From positions 17,725,760 to 17,789,759 of the forward strand of contig OZ035998.1 in assembly GCA_964035015.1 (NCBI GenBank): 64,000 bases of DNA. Direction: 5' to 3'. Below are positions 9,728 to 18,815 of this stretch, one piece after another. This stretch comes from Corallium rubrum (Eukaryota; Cnidaria; Anthozoa; Scleralcyonacea; Coralliidae). Both the position numbers and the translations under genes were made by a program. Position 1 is the first letter of the stretch, and every line of letters starts with the position of its first letter. The notes below the pieces were generated by a model that did not search any database, was not told the origin of the DNA, and saw only the letters and a program-made list of their open reading frames with translations.

Positions 9728-10823
9728 CTTGTTCTTCTTCTTCGTCTTCTTCCTGTTCTTTGCTTTTTCTCTCCTCTTTACCTTCGCCGGCGCCTTTCTT
9801 TGGTTTTTCAAGTGCCTGGTAAACGGGACACGAACATGGGAGGACCTGAACTTGCACTGTCCGTCGAACTCGCTGAACGAATTCATATGTTTCCGGGTGT
9901 TTTTCTACCAAGGTGTCTAAATCAAACACATCACGTCGCTGGTCGATAACGAGCATCCATGCGTCTACTTCTGGTTCGGCTTGCGTCCAAAATTCTCTTT
10001 CTTTTTTATCCCTTTTCATCGCCGCCTTCCGTCTCCGTTCAATGAACGAGATTGCGTGGACGCGCGTCAGGTTTTGGACGTTAAAGTTTTCTCTTTGCAG
10101 TTCCTTTACCTTTGCTAAATATTTTGCATCGTTCAGAACCCAACAGGAAGGCGTCAAAATGCGCCCAAGGAAGGATTCTTGGCTAGCGCTGCGCTCCTCA
10201 TTCTCCACAGTATCCTCACAATTGGTATCTTCGGGAGAGCACTGCTCGACGACATTTTCCAGTGACTTTGAGGTGTAGTTTTCGCGTATTGCTTTTGATG
10301 GTGGTTCTTCGGAAAAGGTTGTACGTTCGTCGTCATTTTGTTGAATGTCTCTTGCTGCGGAAGTCGAAGGTCCTTCTCCAAGTTGTTGATTGGCAAATTT
10401 GCTTGCTCTGTCTTCTTCAACAACGGACGGTATGCAGCGACGCTCTTCCTGGTCACTTTGCGCTGAGTAGTCCCCGTCTGTTGGCGAGTTGTTAGCAGGT
10501 AACGTTTTCTGGCGTTGCGCACGTTGTGGTGTTTTTCGATCGAGTCGAAACCGGTCCACGGAAGGCACGGGGGACGGAATCAATGGCATATCGTCGTCTG
10601 CTTCCTCAACTTCGCTTTCTAACTGACATGGGGTGTTTTCTCCGTCAGAAAAGTACTGCAGGTCACGGTAAGGATTGGTTTCCCTTGAACGCCGTTTTCG
10701 GGTAATACGTTGTCGATTAAACTCCAACTCGAAACGTCTGTGGATTACGTTTTCTTCCCGTGGCATGTACTCACTTGTACTGGTATCCTCTTCTTCCAAG
10801 TCAGTGTGGCTAATCTCGCTCAT
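9615..10823 (-). CDS. Acidic low-complexity protein downstream of the SF3 helicase
   Basis: A 402-residue frame from the ATG at 10823 to a stop at 9615. The N-terminal half is Ser/Glu/Asp-rich and probably disordered, with a basic KRRSR cluster near residue 43. Residues about 215-335 look folded: a helical segment with a basic ERRRKAAMKRDKK stretch, then a region containing PCSCPVYQAL. The tail holds a run of about eleven glutamates and ends in aromatic-rich sequence. The function is not recognised. The frame is open upstream of the ATG and is the same frame as the helicase: only 38 sense codons separate its ATG from the helicase TAA. It may therefore be the C-terminal part of a longer protein made by readthrough or splicing, or a separate product. 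Being same-strand with the helicase and recombinase suggests one element. Confidence 0.6.
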
Positions 10824-10937
10824 CCGTGAGGGTACAAAGAGTTTGATTCCCTCGTTATTCTCGATGATGTGGTCTTCAGCGTTCTCAGGTTCGTACCATA
10901 ATTCTTCTGCATCTATCAGAGCGCGATGGGCGTTAAT

Positions 10938-12747
10938 TTAGTTAGCCATCCATGCCACACAATCCATCGCATGATCGTAAATCCACCGATCAACTCCTGG
11001 CAGGGTTTGGGGCAGTGATGACGTCTCGAAGACTGCGATGCGCCGTTTAACATTTTCGTCCTCCCGACCAAAATCTGGAACGTGGTTTGTTGTGATGTAG
11101 AAGGGGCTGTTATTCATTACACATCTAGGCGATCCGTGCTTCACGGCCGTCACCATCCAACCTCCCTGCAAAATGGTTTTGGCGAGATCTGACTGCAAGG
11201 TACCCTGCGACCACTCGTCGACGAATATCAGCTGTGTTTCCTCCGTGATCATCGCGGCCGAAAATTGCCGCTCGTTGGTAATAGATGCGATTTTGCCGCT
11301 GGGGATAATTCGATGAAATATGCACGCCCACGATGTCTTCCCGGAATCCTTGGGTCCCGCGACTACCAGTTTTCTCACTTTGTGTGGCATCTTGGAAGCG
11401 ATAAGACATTGGAAAAATTTGTTGACAAAGTTCACTCTCACCACTTGGTCTTGGAATGAGTTAAGGATTCCTTCTTCGAAGAATCTCGGTTCCGGCGCTG
11501 TAGTGCAATCGTATGGCACGAACGCTTTAGGTGACAGCAGGCCACGCTTTGTTTCGGGAATAGGACGGTAAACAAATCTTCGGGTTGTTATTTCAAAGCA
11601 CCATCCCTTTGACACTTCGATGAGATTGACGTCAAATTCAATTTGGGGAATAATTTCGCACGCTGGATGTGAAAGGACTTTCAGCAGGACTGGGAAATGC
11701 TTAAACACCATACCACGTATGGGCTCGTTGGTCAGTAGTTTATTTAGGTAGCTTCCAACGTCCATCATCTTTAGAAACGCCATACTCGCTTCGGCAGGTT
11801 TCGCGTAGATGTCTCCGCGATAGAGGGCGTGATCGCATATCTTTAGTATGGCTTGGATTTTGTTCAGCGTCGCTGGAATTTCGTCTGTGGTTGAAGATAA
11901 ACAAGGTTTATCTATTCCCACCGTGACCATGGAATCCATTTCGACCGTCAACCCATCCGACTGCAAAAGAGGTACTACCGCGTTTAGTTTATCGCAGAAT
12001 TCGACTCTGTTGACGACAACCAGACGACATGGCACCGTTGGGTAATGAGTGGGAGTACTTGATGGTCCTTGTACATCGCTGTCTTCAGCGGAACTTGTAC
12101 GGGAACATTCCGCCAGGCAGTAGGTGTTAGAGGTTTTCAGCATTTCCATGACGAGAGGATTGTTGTGGTCTTTGAGCACTTGGAAGAGCTGTCTGGCGGC
12201 TGTTTCCATAACTTTGTCCGTCGATATCCTGGTTATGATGGGTCGTATAGTCGGTTCGGTGTCTTGGTTGTGCAAAGCAGCGTAAAGCGTTTTCTCGTTA
12301 CATGCCTGTGTCACTCGGTAGGCGATAAAGTACGCCACCCCAGGATACGCTTTTTCCTCATGGCTACTGCTATCGCCGCTTTTTGATTTTTTGGCATTGG
12401 AGGAGAGAGCTGTGATACAGGAAAGAAAAAACTGTACTCCTCTTACTCTACAGAGCACTTCGTCCAGCTCAAGACGCTTGGATGAAATCTGATTTATTGC
12501 AAGTTGAATATCATCCTCATTAACTCTCCACACAGCTCGACAGCCGACAGCTCGTAGGTCATTGTCGATCTACAAACGTTCAGAAAGTAACACAATTGAA
12601 AGAAGCTGACAATGTGAGTTCCCGTCGACCAACTGATAAAATCAAAGTAAACAGATATACGTGACTTACCAATTTTAGAATGTTTGCTCGAAGAGAATTT
12701 TGTACTCGTTTACAACCGAGTTCTTTACGAGGACGCCGAGGGGGCAT
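10938..12747 (-). CDS. Superfamily 3 replicative helicase (spliced, two exons)
   Basis: Predicted join of 12747-12670 and 12569-10938, giving 569 residues. Exon 1 starts at an ATG and encodes 26 residues rich in Arg/Lys. It ends TTG|GTAAGT, and exon 2 follows TTTGTAG in the same phase. Without exon 1 there is no ATG at the beginning of the long frame. Numbering on the spliced protein: Walker A GPKDSGKTS at 431-439, Walker B LIFVDE at 473-478, a VKHGSP loop (motif B') near 502-507, sensor motif SPFYITTN at 514-521 and an arginine pair at 535-536. This order is diagnostic of SF3 AAA+ helicases, which form hexamers that unwind replication origins of small DNA viruses and some plasmids. The spacing is closest in style to the papillomavirus E1/parvovirus NS1 branch. 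The N-terminal 400 residues contain no HUH nuclease motif that I can see. The protein could initiate replication at the TAGCCAG arrays (inference). Confidence 0.75.
12570..12669 (-). other. Predicted intron of the SF3 helicase gene
   Basis: A 100-bp intron with donor GGTAAGTCAC and acceptor CGTTTGTAG. The join keeps the frame at phase 0. An intron implies nuclear transcription by the host and argues against recent bacterial origin or contamination. Confidence 0.65.
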
Positions 12748-12898
12748 CTTTCTTTTTAAAACCTTCCTGTTGTCAAATTTCGAAGAGTAGCTCTGGAGAA
12801 AAGGTTTGCTTAATCAACGTCCAAGCGCATTTATACAATTCTACTAGACGTTATTTGCATATAGACGAATCGCCAAAGGGAACGAAATTTTCGACTTT

Positions 12899-12907
12899 GG
12901 TTGTTGC

Positions 12908-12982
<75 letters not shown>

Positions 12983-13026
12983 AGTTGTTGTTGTTGTTGT
13001 TGTCGTTGTCGTTGTCGTTGTCGTCG

Positions 13027-13099
<73 letters not shown>

Positions 13100-13120
13100 C
13101 GTCGTCGTCGTCGTCGTCGT
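12899..13120. repeat. (GTT)n / (GTC)n microsatellite
   Basis: About 220 bp of trinucleotide repeat with GTC variants clustered near 13003-13024 and at the right end. It lies about 150 bp upstream of helicase exon 1. Long poly-Val, poly-Gln and poly-Thr frames across it are artefacts. Confidence 0.97.
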
Positions 13121-13430
13121 GATATTAATAGTCCCGAAATACAAGGTGGGCGACAGCTCACACCCTTTCCACGCAAGGAGAGTGGCTCAGAAGCTACCAA
13201 AATTTGCTAGCGTTTACATAGTTAAGACGCTACAGACTACTCTGACTGTGCAATCCCTGACGTAACTTTTTATATTATTAATGATCCAACTCCTTATACG
13301 CATATTTTGCGACACTAAGAATACAGCTATGACACACACGCAATGTTTTTGTGGGAGAAGGGTTCGGGGAGAAGTAATCCGAATGGTGAAAATTGTGGTC
13401 AGCCTCATCCCAACAACTCAACGTTACGGT
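13121..13430. other. No gene recognised
   Basis: Unique-looking sequence between the microsatellite and the minisatellite. No domain-bearing frame was seen. Confidence 0.5.
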
Positions 13431-13433
13431 CTT

Positions 13434-13503
13434 AGTTGTCCTATAGGGGTAATAATCCCCAAGTAGGACTCTAGTCTAATGTCCTAGGGGTGGTAGTTCC
13501 CCA
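13434..13503. repeat. Palindromic minisatellite, left part
   Basis: Imperfect units alternate AGGGGT and TCCCCA, with GTCC and GGAC at their edges (for example GTCCTAGGGGTGGTAGTTCCCC). The array continues on the far side of the LTR element at 18725, so the retrotransposon landed inside it. Confidence 0.75.
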
Positions 13504-13755
13504 TGTCGGAAATTCGCCTCCCAAATCTCAAACACTTCACAAAGGTGTTATTATTTATTAAAGGTTCACAAAATTCACAAGTTATTCACGGTTCACTTCA
13601 CAAACTTCCCTGTTGTTTTCACTTTTCCAACTGAATCTCTCGCTGACCATGCTCTCGTTCCAGTACTTTTACTCGTCCAAAAATAATTACGAATAAATTA
13701 AAGTTAATTATAGATTACATTAGCATTATCACGAAAATAGCAACAGTTTCCGACA
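13504..13755 (-). repeat. 3' LTR of the BEL/Pao element
   Basis: 252 bp with 9-bp terminal inverted repeats TGTCGGAAA/TTTCCGACA. It is the downstream LTR with respect to the minus-strand coding direction. Confidence 0.95.
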
Positions 13756-13765
13756 CTCTCCCCCC
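13756..13765 (-). promoter_or_regulatory. Polypurine tract
   Basis: The minus strand reads GGGGGGAGAG directly before the 3' LTR. This is the expected place and composition for the plus-strand priming site of reverse transcription. Confidence 0.75.
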
Positions 13766-13878
13766 ATATAGCTCTTTCAGAGATATATGTTTTCAAAGGA
13801 AACTAAGTGCTTCAATGTTGTGGTAATTTGTAAACAGTAAAATGTAAACAAGAGTTTTATGATAGTTCTGTCTATGCA

Positions 13879-16449
13879 TCATTCAATGTTTTTATCATCG
13901 CTGCCCAGGAAGTTGTGGAATTTCTCATCTCGTTGCACTTGGTTTAACCACTTGGCGGCGGCAGTGAAGGTTTTTGCGTTGTCTGAATATCTCTTTTCAG
14001 GTCTGCCTTTTCTAGCGATCAACCGCTTGAGGGTGGAAAGAAATTCTTCGGTTTCCATGCTCGTAGTTAGCTCTAGGTAGAGAGCCCGCATTAAACTACA
14101 TGCGTAGAGGATTATGTACGCCTTTCCTTCTTTCTTCTTGGTCACGCGATATCTTATAGGGCCAGCGAAGTCAACTCCAACTACCTGGAAGGGACGGTTT
14201 CCGTCTGTCCTGTCCACTAGTAGGTTTCCCGGCGGCGGTCTATCAACATGTTTAATTTGAAATCGTCGACAACCATGACATCCTTTTACGACTTTTCTTG
14301 CTGCTTGTCTCAGTCTCGGAACCCAGACTTTTTCTCGAATTTTCGCCATTGTCAGGCCTACTCCCCCGTGCAAGGTGCGTTGGTGAGCGTCTTCGACTAA
14401 TTTTGTAGTGTAAAGGTGGCTGTCGGGTAAATATATAGGATACTGACCTTGAAGACGACCCTTGCATACCAGGACACCTTCTTCATTCCTCTGTACACCA
14501 AGGCGTTGTCTATCTTCACTTCCCTTTTCGTCTTGGGTTGACTGGGCTCGCTTCACCCAAAAGGTGTGTTGGTCATTGATCTCTTGCGTTGTCAAAGGTC
14601 CCGACCGTCTCTTTTCCTTGGTCACTCGACAATTATGCGTAAACCGAGAGATCCATGCGTTGATTCGAATGGCTTTCCTTAGGGAAAACTTTGACAGAAT
14701 CTTGTCAAGTCGGTCGGTCGATTCTATGGCAGCGTTGAAAACTTCTCTTGTTGCCTTGGTTTCTGTTTCACTTTCACGAGTTGCGATCGTCACAATATCT
14801 TGAGGCCACTCGTCTTGGTTAATAAGCCACGACGGTCCGTTCCACCATAGTTGGTTGTCAGTGACTCTTCCTCCCCTACTTCCCAAATCTGCAGGGTTGT
14901 CCTGGGTTGGGACATGACGCCAGGTGATATCTGGGTGGGCTTGGATTTTTCTCACTCGATTTGCTACGAATTGCTTGTATTCTCCTCCGCCTTTTAGCCA
15001 CTGGAGCGCTACCGTGCTGTCCAGCCATCCATAGCATCTCTTGACAGGCATTTCGTCGAGCGCTTGTCGTACATTCGTTACTAAATTCGTTGCCATGTGA
15101 GCGGAAACGAGTTCTAGACGCGGGATTGTCAAATCTTGCTTGGCTAGTCTTGCTCGGGCAGCGACTAATCCCACGTTAATACCGGTACTTTGTTTCACAA
15201 TTGCATAGACGGTCGCACAAACTCCTTTGGCACTTGCATCTCCAAACGTGTGGAGCTCGATTTCTTGGATGGCTTCGCGTTGGGTTGTCAAAGTCCTTGG
15301 AACAGTGACTGTTTTAGGCAACTCTCTCACCCATCGACTGTATTCTGCAGCCAGTGGTTTTGGTAACGGCGCATCCCACGGTATCTTTGCCTTGCAAGCC
15401 TCTCTATAAATGGTCTTTCCTTTGAGATTCACGGGTGTCACGAGGCCCAGCGGATCGTAGACTCTTGCCAGGTTACATAAGAGCTCTCTCTTAGTCACAG
15501 TATCTTTCATATGGGGTATCACGAAACTGAACTGATCCTTTTGCTTGTCCCACGAAAGCCCGAGGAGACTGGACTCTGGATCATTTGATGCACCGAGCTC
15601 CTGCTTAGCAAACGTATCTTCCATTTCTACTTTGGGTTCTTCTCCTTCCAGTTCGGGGGCATTGGAGTGCCACTTATGCAATGTAAACTTTGCATCTTGA
15701 AAGATCTTGATGGCTCCTTCTTTCAACTCTTTTGCACTTGCCACGGTTGGTTTTCCACTCAGTAGGTCATCTACATAGAGGCTTCTACGCAATTCAGCTA
15801 CCAGCTCTGGTTCACGGGCTTCCCAGGATTCCAGGTGACATTCTACCACTCCGCCTAGTAGAAAGGGTGAACATACCAGACCAAACAATGCTCGGGTGAA
15901 TCTCAATGTTTCTACCTTGGACTGTTCGTTAGGTTTCCAATGGAATCTAAGGGAATCTCTCTCTTCTTTCTTGATTCGAACTTGAAGAAACGCCTGTTTA
16001 ATATCTCCTGTGAGGGTCACTGGGTGGAAGCGCATGCGCACAAGGACATTCCACAGGCGATTCTGAAGTGGAGGACCAGCGTATAAGCAATCATTCAGGC
16101 TTGGTGCTTGTGGGGTTTCTCGGGCTGACGCATCGTAGACAACACGTAGCTTGGTTGATTCTGCTTCCATTCGTACCACAGGTTTATGAGGGATATAGAA
16201 TTCTTTTCCTGTTGGTGGTTCCATTGCCATCTCAACTATCCCTTCTGACCTTTGCTGCTCGATCACCTCAGCATACATCTCTGTTTTGTCTATCCGTTGA
16301 AGCTTGTTTTGGAGTTGTGTCAGCCGACGTAGGCTTCCAGCCTTGTTGCTTGGTAGAGGAGGGTGGCTTCCTTTCCAAAGTAAGCCCGTTTCATACCATC
16401 CCTCTGGATCTCGTACCAGTTGCTCACGAAATTCTGCATGCACTGCCTG
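13879..16449 (-). pseudogene. pol: BEL/Pao pol: reverse transcriptase, RNase H, truncated integrase
   Basis: The frame continues directly from 16797-16450 after an in-frame UGA (16452-16450). Reverse transcriptase is marked by TGDIKQAFLQV, ALFGLVCSPF and the catalytic LYVDDLLSG. RNase H follows with FGDASAKG, the RLELVSAH glutamate and the GWLDSTVALQWL aspartate. The integrase zinc-binding region has the H-x-H and CHGC pattern, and the core shows the first two catalytic aspartates in VGVDFAGPI and RYSDNAKTF. The frame ends about 30 residues later, before the catalytic glutamate and the usual C-terminal domain. Only about 120 bp remain before the LTR, so the 3' end of pol has been deleted. This copy cannot integrate itself. 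Confidence 0.9.
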
Positions 16450-16797
16450 TCACTGCACGTCCAATCGACATAGATCTTCATAATCCCTCTGGGTTGATTG
16501 CGTTAAGAGCATTCTCGAATGGTCGAATTCCTTTCCAGGAGACATTATTGTCCATCCTAATTTAGTCTTTTCTTCTACTGGTTCTCCAGGAAGTCCAACA
16601 CGGGGTGCTTCTGAGGTCTTGATGAAGGCATAGGCACTTGCACCTAGAATTAGATGCACTGGCAGGAATGGTTTAGGGTCATTGTCCTCCATATGTACTC
16701 CCTGAAGGTGTTTACATGAACCAATGAGTTTCTGGTAGTCTGGATTTTCAATCATCAGCAGTTTCCCTCGGTCGACCCTTGTCACATTAACTTTCAT
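16450..16797 (-). CDS. BEL/Pao gag-pol, protease to reverse-transcriptase linker
   Basis: A 115-residue frame that overlaps the gag-protease frame by four bases (ATGA), shifted by -1. It contains the HLILGASAYAF and GEPVEEKTKLGWTIMSPG segments typical of the stretch between protease and reverse transcriptase in this family. It ends in a UGA that is in frame with the pol frame (context CAG-UGA-CAG). In intact BEL/Pao elements gag and pol are usually one frame, so both interruptions are either mutations or a recoding strategy. Confidence 0.7.
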   Translation of the reverse strand: MKVNVTRVDRGKLLMIENPDYQKLIGSCKHLQGVHMEDNDPKPFLPVHLILGASAYAFIKTSEAPRVGLPGEPVEEKTKLGWTIMSPGKEFDHSRMLLTQSTQRDYEDLCRLDVQ

Positions 16798-18323
16798 CTG
16801 ATAGCTCTGATCTGTAGCTTCCTAGAAATAGCAACTTCACGAGTAGTTGAGCCCAACATCATCTCTATTCGCCGAACTTCTCTGGACTGTGGTCGTTTTG
16901 GAAGTTTGTCCAGCAGTGCAGCTGAAGCATAGGAGCTTCCTGCCCCAGTATCAAGTAACGCCCGACATATCACTCCTTCCACATTCACGTTAACAACAGG
17001 ATAAACAACTTGGCTTGTGCCCCCCTCGGTGGCTGTCTTCAAGCTCTCTTTCACGGTGCAGATTGAGGTGTGGTGTTTTTGGTTGCATTTCTGACAAAGT
17101 ATTGTACTTCTGCATTCACTAGCTCGGTGTTTGGGGCCCGTGCAGTTGAAGCAAAGTTTCTTTTTAGCTAGAATCCCTTTCCTTTCATCTACGCCGACCA
17201 CACGCGTACACTCACGGGAACTGTGGTTTACATCATCACAGTACACGCATGAGCGTTTTCGAACATTCACATTAAAAAGACTTTCTCTGTTCTCCCTCGA
17301 TTCTTTCCGCTTCATTTTGTCTTTGTCATTGCCACTCTCTTTATCACCGGGGTTTATGTCTCTCCATTGCTTTAGTGCTTGAACAAGATGAGGTAAATCC
17401 CACTCTTGCCAGCTTTCATGCCCTCTGACTAGATCACTCTTTATTCCTGGTAACTTGTCAAGCACACTTCTCGTCATTCCATTCACTCGCTCTAATTTCC
17501 CAAGGGTTTCGAGAGACTGTACGTTAAACAAAAGAGTTTTATAAAAGTTATTTACCTCACAACGGTCAGCGCCCTTCACGACTGGCAACTCAAGAATGTT
17601 CTGGACATAAGCGTTAACAATTTCACTCGGTTTACCATACTCTCCTTTAAGGATGTTCTTCGCTCTCTCATATCCCTCGACGCTAAGCGGTAATCCATCG
17701 ATGTCTGTTCTTACTTTCGGTTTGACAAGCTCTTTCAAATATGCAAATTTCGTGACAGGCGAAAGATCAGCGTTGTCAATCTCGGCGACGAACTTGTTCC
17801 AAAAGGATAACCAATTTGCACATTTCCCATCGAATTGTGTAATGGAAAGTTTTGGCAGTTTTGTTGACAAAGTTTTCTTTACCTGGTTCTGTTGGCCAGT
17901 TTCCAACGATTTCTGAAATCGTAGTTGTTGCTCCAATAGCTCACGTTCACGACTCATTTTCAGCTCATGTTTCGCTTTCTCGAGTGCCATTTCTTGTTTG
18001 TCTGACTCAGCTTTTTCCAATGATCGATTTTCTCTTGCAACTTTGTCTTTCAAGCGTCGTAATTCCAGTGCTTGCTCGTCGGCTATTTTCAACTGCTCGT
18101 CGACTATTTTGACCCAGTCTTGCACTTGCTCTTCAGATTCCTCCTTACTGAATTTGAGTTCTACAATGTCTTCCTTCAAAGTATGACTCGCTTCGATTTT
18201 GGCTGTTATCGAAGCTTCGTGTCTGGTTATAACTTCGAGGTTTCCGGTTTCAATCACTCCATTACTCTTACTCACAGTAAATTTTAGTGTTCTAAGCTTT
18301 CCATCTTGTAGTTTAGTCTCCAT
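16794..18323 (-). CDS. gag: BEL/Pao gag with zinc knuckles and aspartic protease
   Basis: 509 residues starting at METKLQDGKL. Residues about 60-140 form a charged coiled coil. The middle (ITQFDGKCANWLSFWNKF) matches the BEL-type capsid-like region. Three zinc knuckles follow, near residues 360-420: CVYCDDVNHSSREC and CFNCTGPKHRASEC as CX2CX4HX4C, and CQKCNQKHHTSIC as CX2CX3HX4C. The retropepsin motif LLDTGAGSSYASA follows at about residue 460. The frame ends inside the protease region at a stop overlapping the next frame. Gag packages element RNA, and the protease would process the polyprotein. Confidence 0.9.
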   Translation of the reverse strand: METKLQDGKLRTLKFTVSKSNGVIETGNLEVITRHEASITAKIEASHTLKEDIVELKFSKEESEEQVQDWVKIVDEQLKIADEQALELRRLKDKVARENRSLEKAESDKQEMALEKAKHELKMSRERELLEQQLRFQKSLETGQQNQVKKTLSTKLPKLSITQFDGKCANWLSFWNKFVAEIDNADLSPVTKFAYLKELVKPKVRTDIDGLPLSVEGYERAKNILKGEYGKPSEIVNAYVQNILELPVVKGADRCEVNNFYKTLLFNVQSLETLGKLERVNGMTRSVLDKLPGIKSDLVRGHESWQEWDLPHLVQALKQWRDINPGDKESGNDKDKMKRKESRENRESLFNVNVRKRSCVYCDDVNHSSRECTRVVGVDERKGILAKKKLCFNCTGPKHRASECRSTILCQKCNQKHHTSICTVKESLKTATEGGTSQVVYPVVNVNVEGVICRALLDTGAGSSYASAALLDKLPKRPQSREVRRIEMMLGSTTREVAISRKLQIRAIR

Positions 18324-18451
18324 GGTTTCCCTTGATCGATTGTAATGTCTCTCGGTAATCTCAGTTTTTGGACAGTTTGTCGCTTTTCTTTGTTTGGCTT
18401 TGATCGGTCAGGTTCTTGCTCTTGTTCGAGCCACAATAATTCACTTAAATC

Positions 18452-18469
18452 CCGTCGTCGGAGGTGCCA
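18452..18469 (-). promoter_or_regulatory. Candidate tRNA primer-binding site
   Basis: On the minus strand, three bases after the 5' LTR, the sequence TGGCACCTCCGACGACGG begins with the TGG expected to pair with a tRNA 3' CCA. The tRNA species is not determined. Confidence 0.6.
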
Positions 18470-18472
18470 CTG

Positions 18473-18724
18473 TGTCGGAAATTCGCCTCCCAAATCTCAA
18501 ACACTTCACAAAGGTGTTATTATTTATTAAAGGTTCACAAAATTCACAAGTTATTCACGGTTCACTTCACAAACTTCCCTGTTGTTTTCACTTTTCCAAC
18601 TGAATCTCTCACTGACCATGCTCTCGTTCCAGTACTTTTACTCGTCCAAAAATAATTACGAATAAATTAAAGTTAATTATAGATTACATTAGCATTATCA
18701 CGAAAATAGCAACAGTTTCCGACA
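18473..18724 (-). repeat. 5' LTR of the BEL/Pao element
   Basis: 252 bp, one substitution different from the other LTR. It would contain the element promoter for the minus-strand transcript. Confidence 0.95.
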
Positions 18725-18815
18725 CCCATGTTGGACTTTGCCCAAGGGGTCGTAGTTCCCCAAGGGCATCCTACATGTCCAAGGGGTAATAGATCCCCGA
18801 GTTGGACATTCCTTA
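18725..18815. repeat. Palindromic minisatellite, right part
   Basis: Continues the pre-insertion array with TTGGACTTTGCCCAAGGGG, TAGTTCCCCAAGGG and GTCCAAGGGGTAATAG units. Confidence 0.7.

Larger units (their letters stand above)
13504..18724 (-). mobile_element. BEL/Pao LTR retrotransposon, recent but defective
   Basis: A 5.2-kb element on the minus strand. Both LTRs are 252 bp and begin TGTCGGAAA and end TTTCCGACA. They differ at one position (CTCTCGCTGACC in one, CTCTCACTGACC in the other). The 4-bp target duplication is CCCA (13500-13503 and 18725-18728). Inside are a gag with three zinc knuckles, an aspartic protease, reverse transcriptase, RNase H and the start of an integrase, in BEL/Pao order. 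Near-identical LTRs mean recent insertion, but the coding part has a frame change, an in-frame UGA and a truncated integrase, so this copy was probably mobilised in trans. Confidence 0.93.

Noticed and set aside
9641..9949. Plus-strand Leu/Phe-rich frames opposite the acidic gene
   Set aside because: Antisense of the poly-Glu tract; no independent support.
3180..12747. Complete endogenous virus genome
   Set aside because: A helicase and a recombinase are present, but no capsid, packaging or polymerase gene was recognised; only a virus-related origin of the helicase is kept as a possibility.
12844..13265. Poly-Val, poly-Gln and poly-Thr frames
   Set aside because: Translation of the GTT/GTC microsatellite on both strands.
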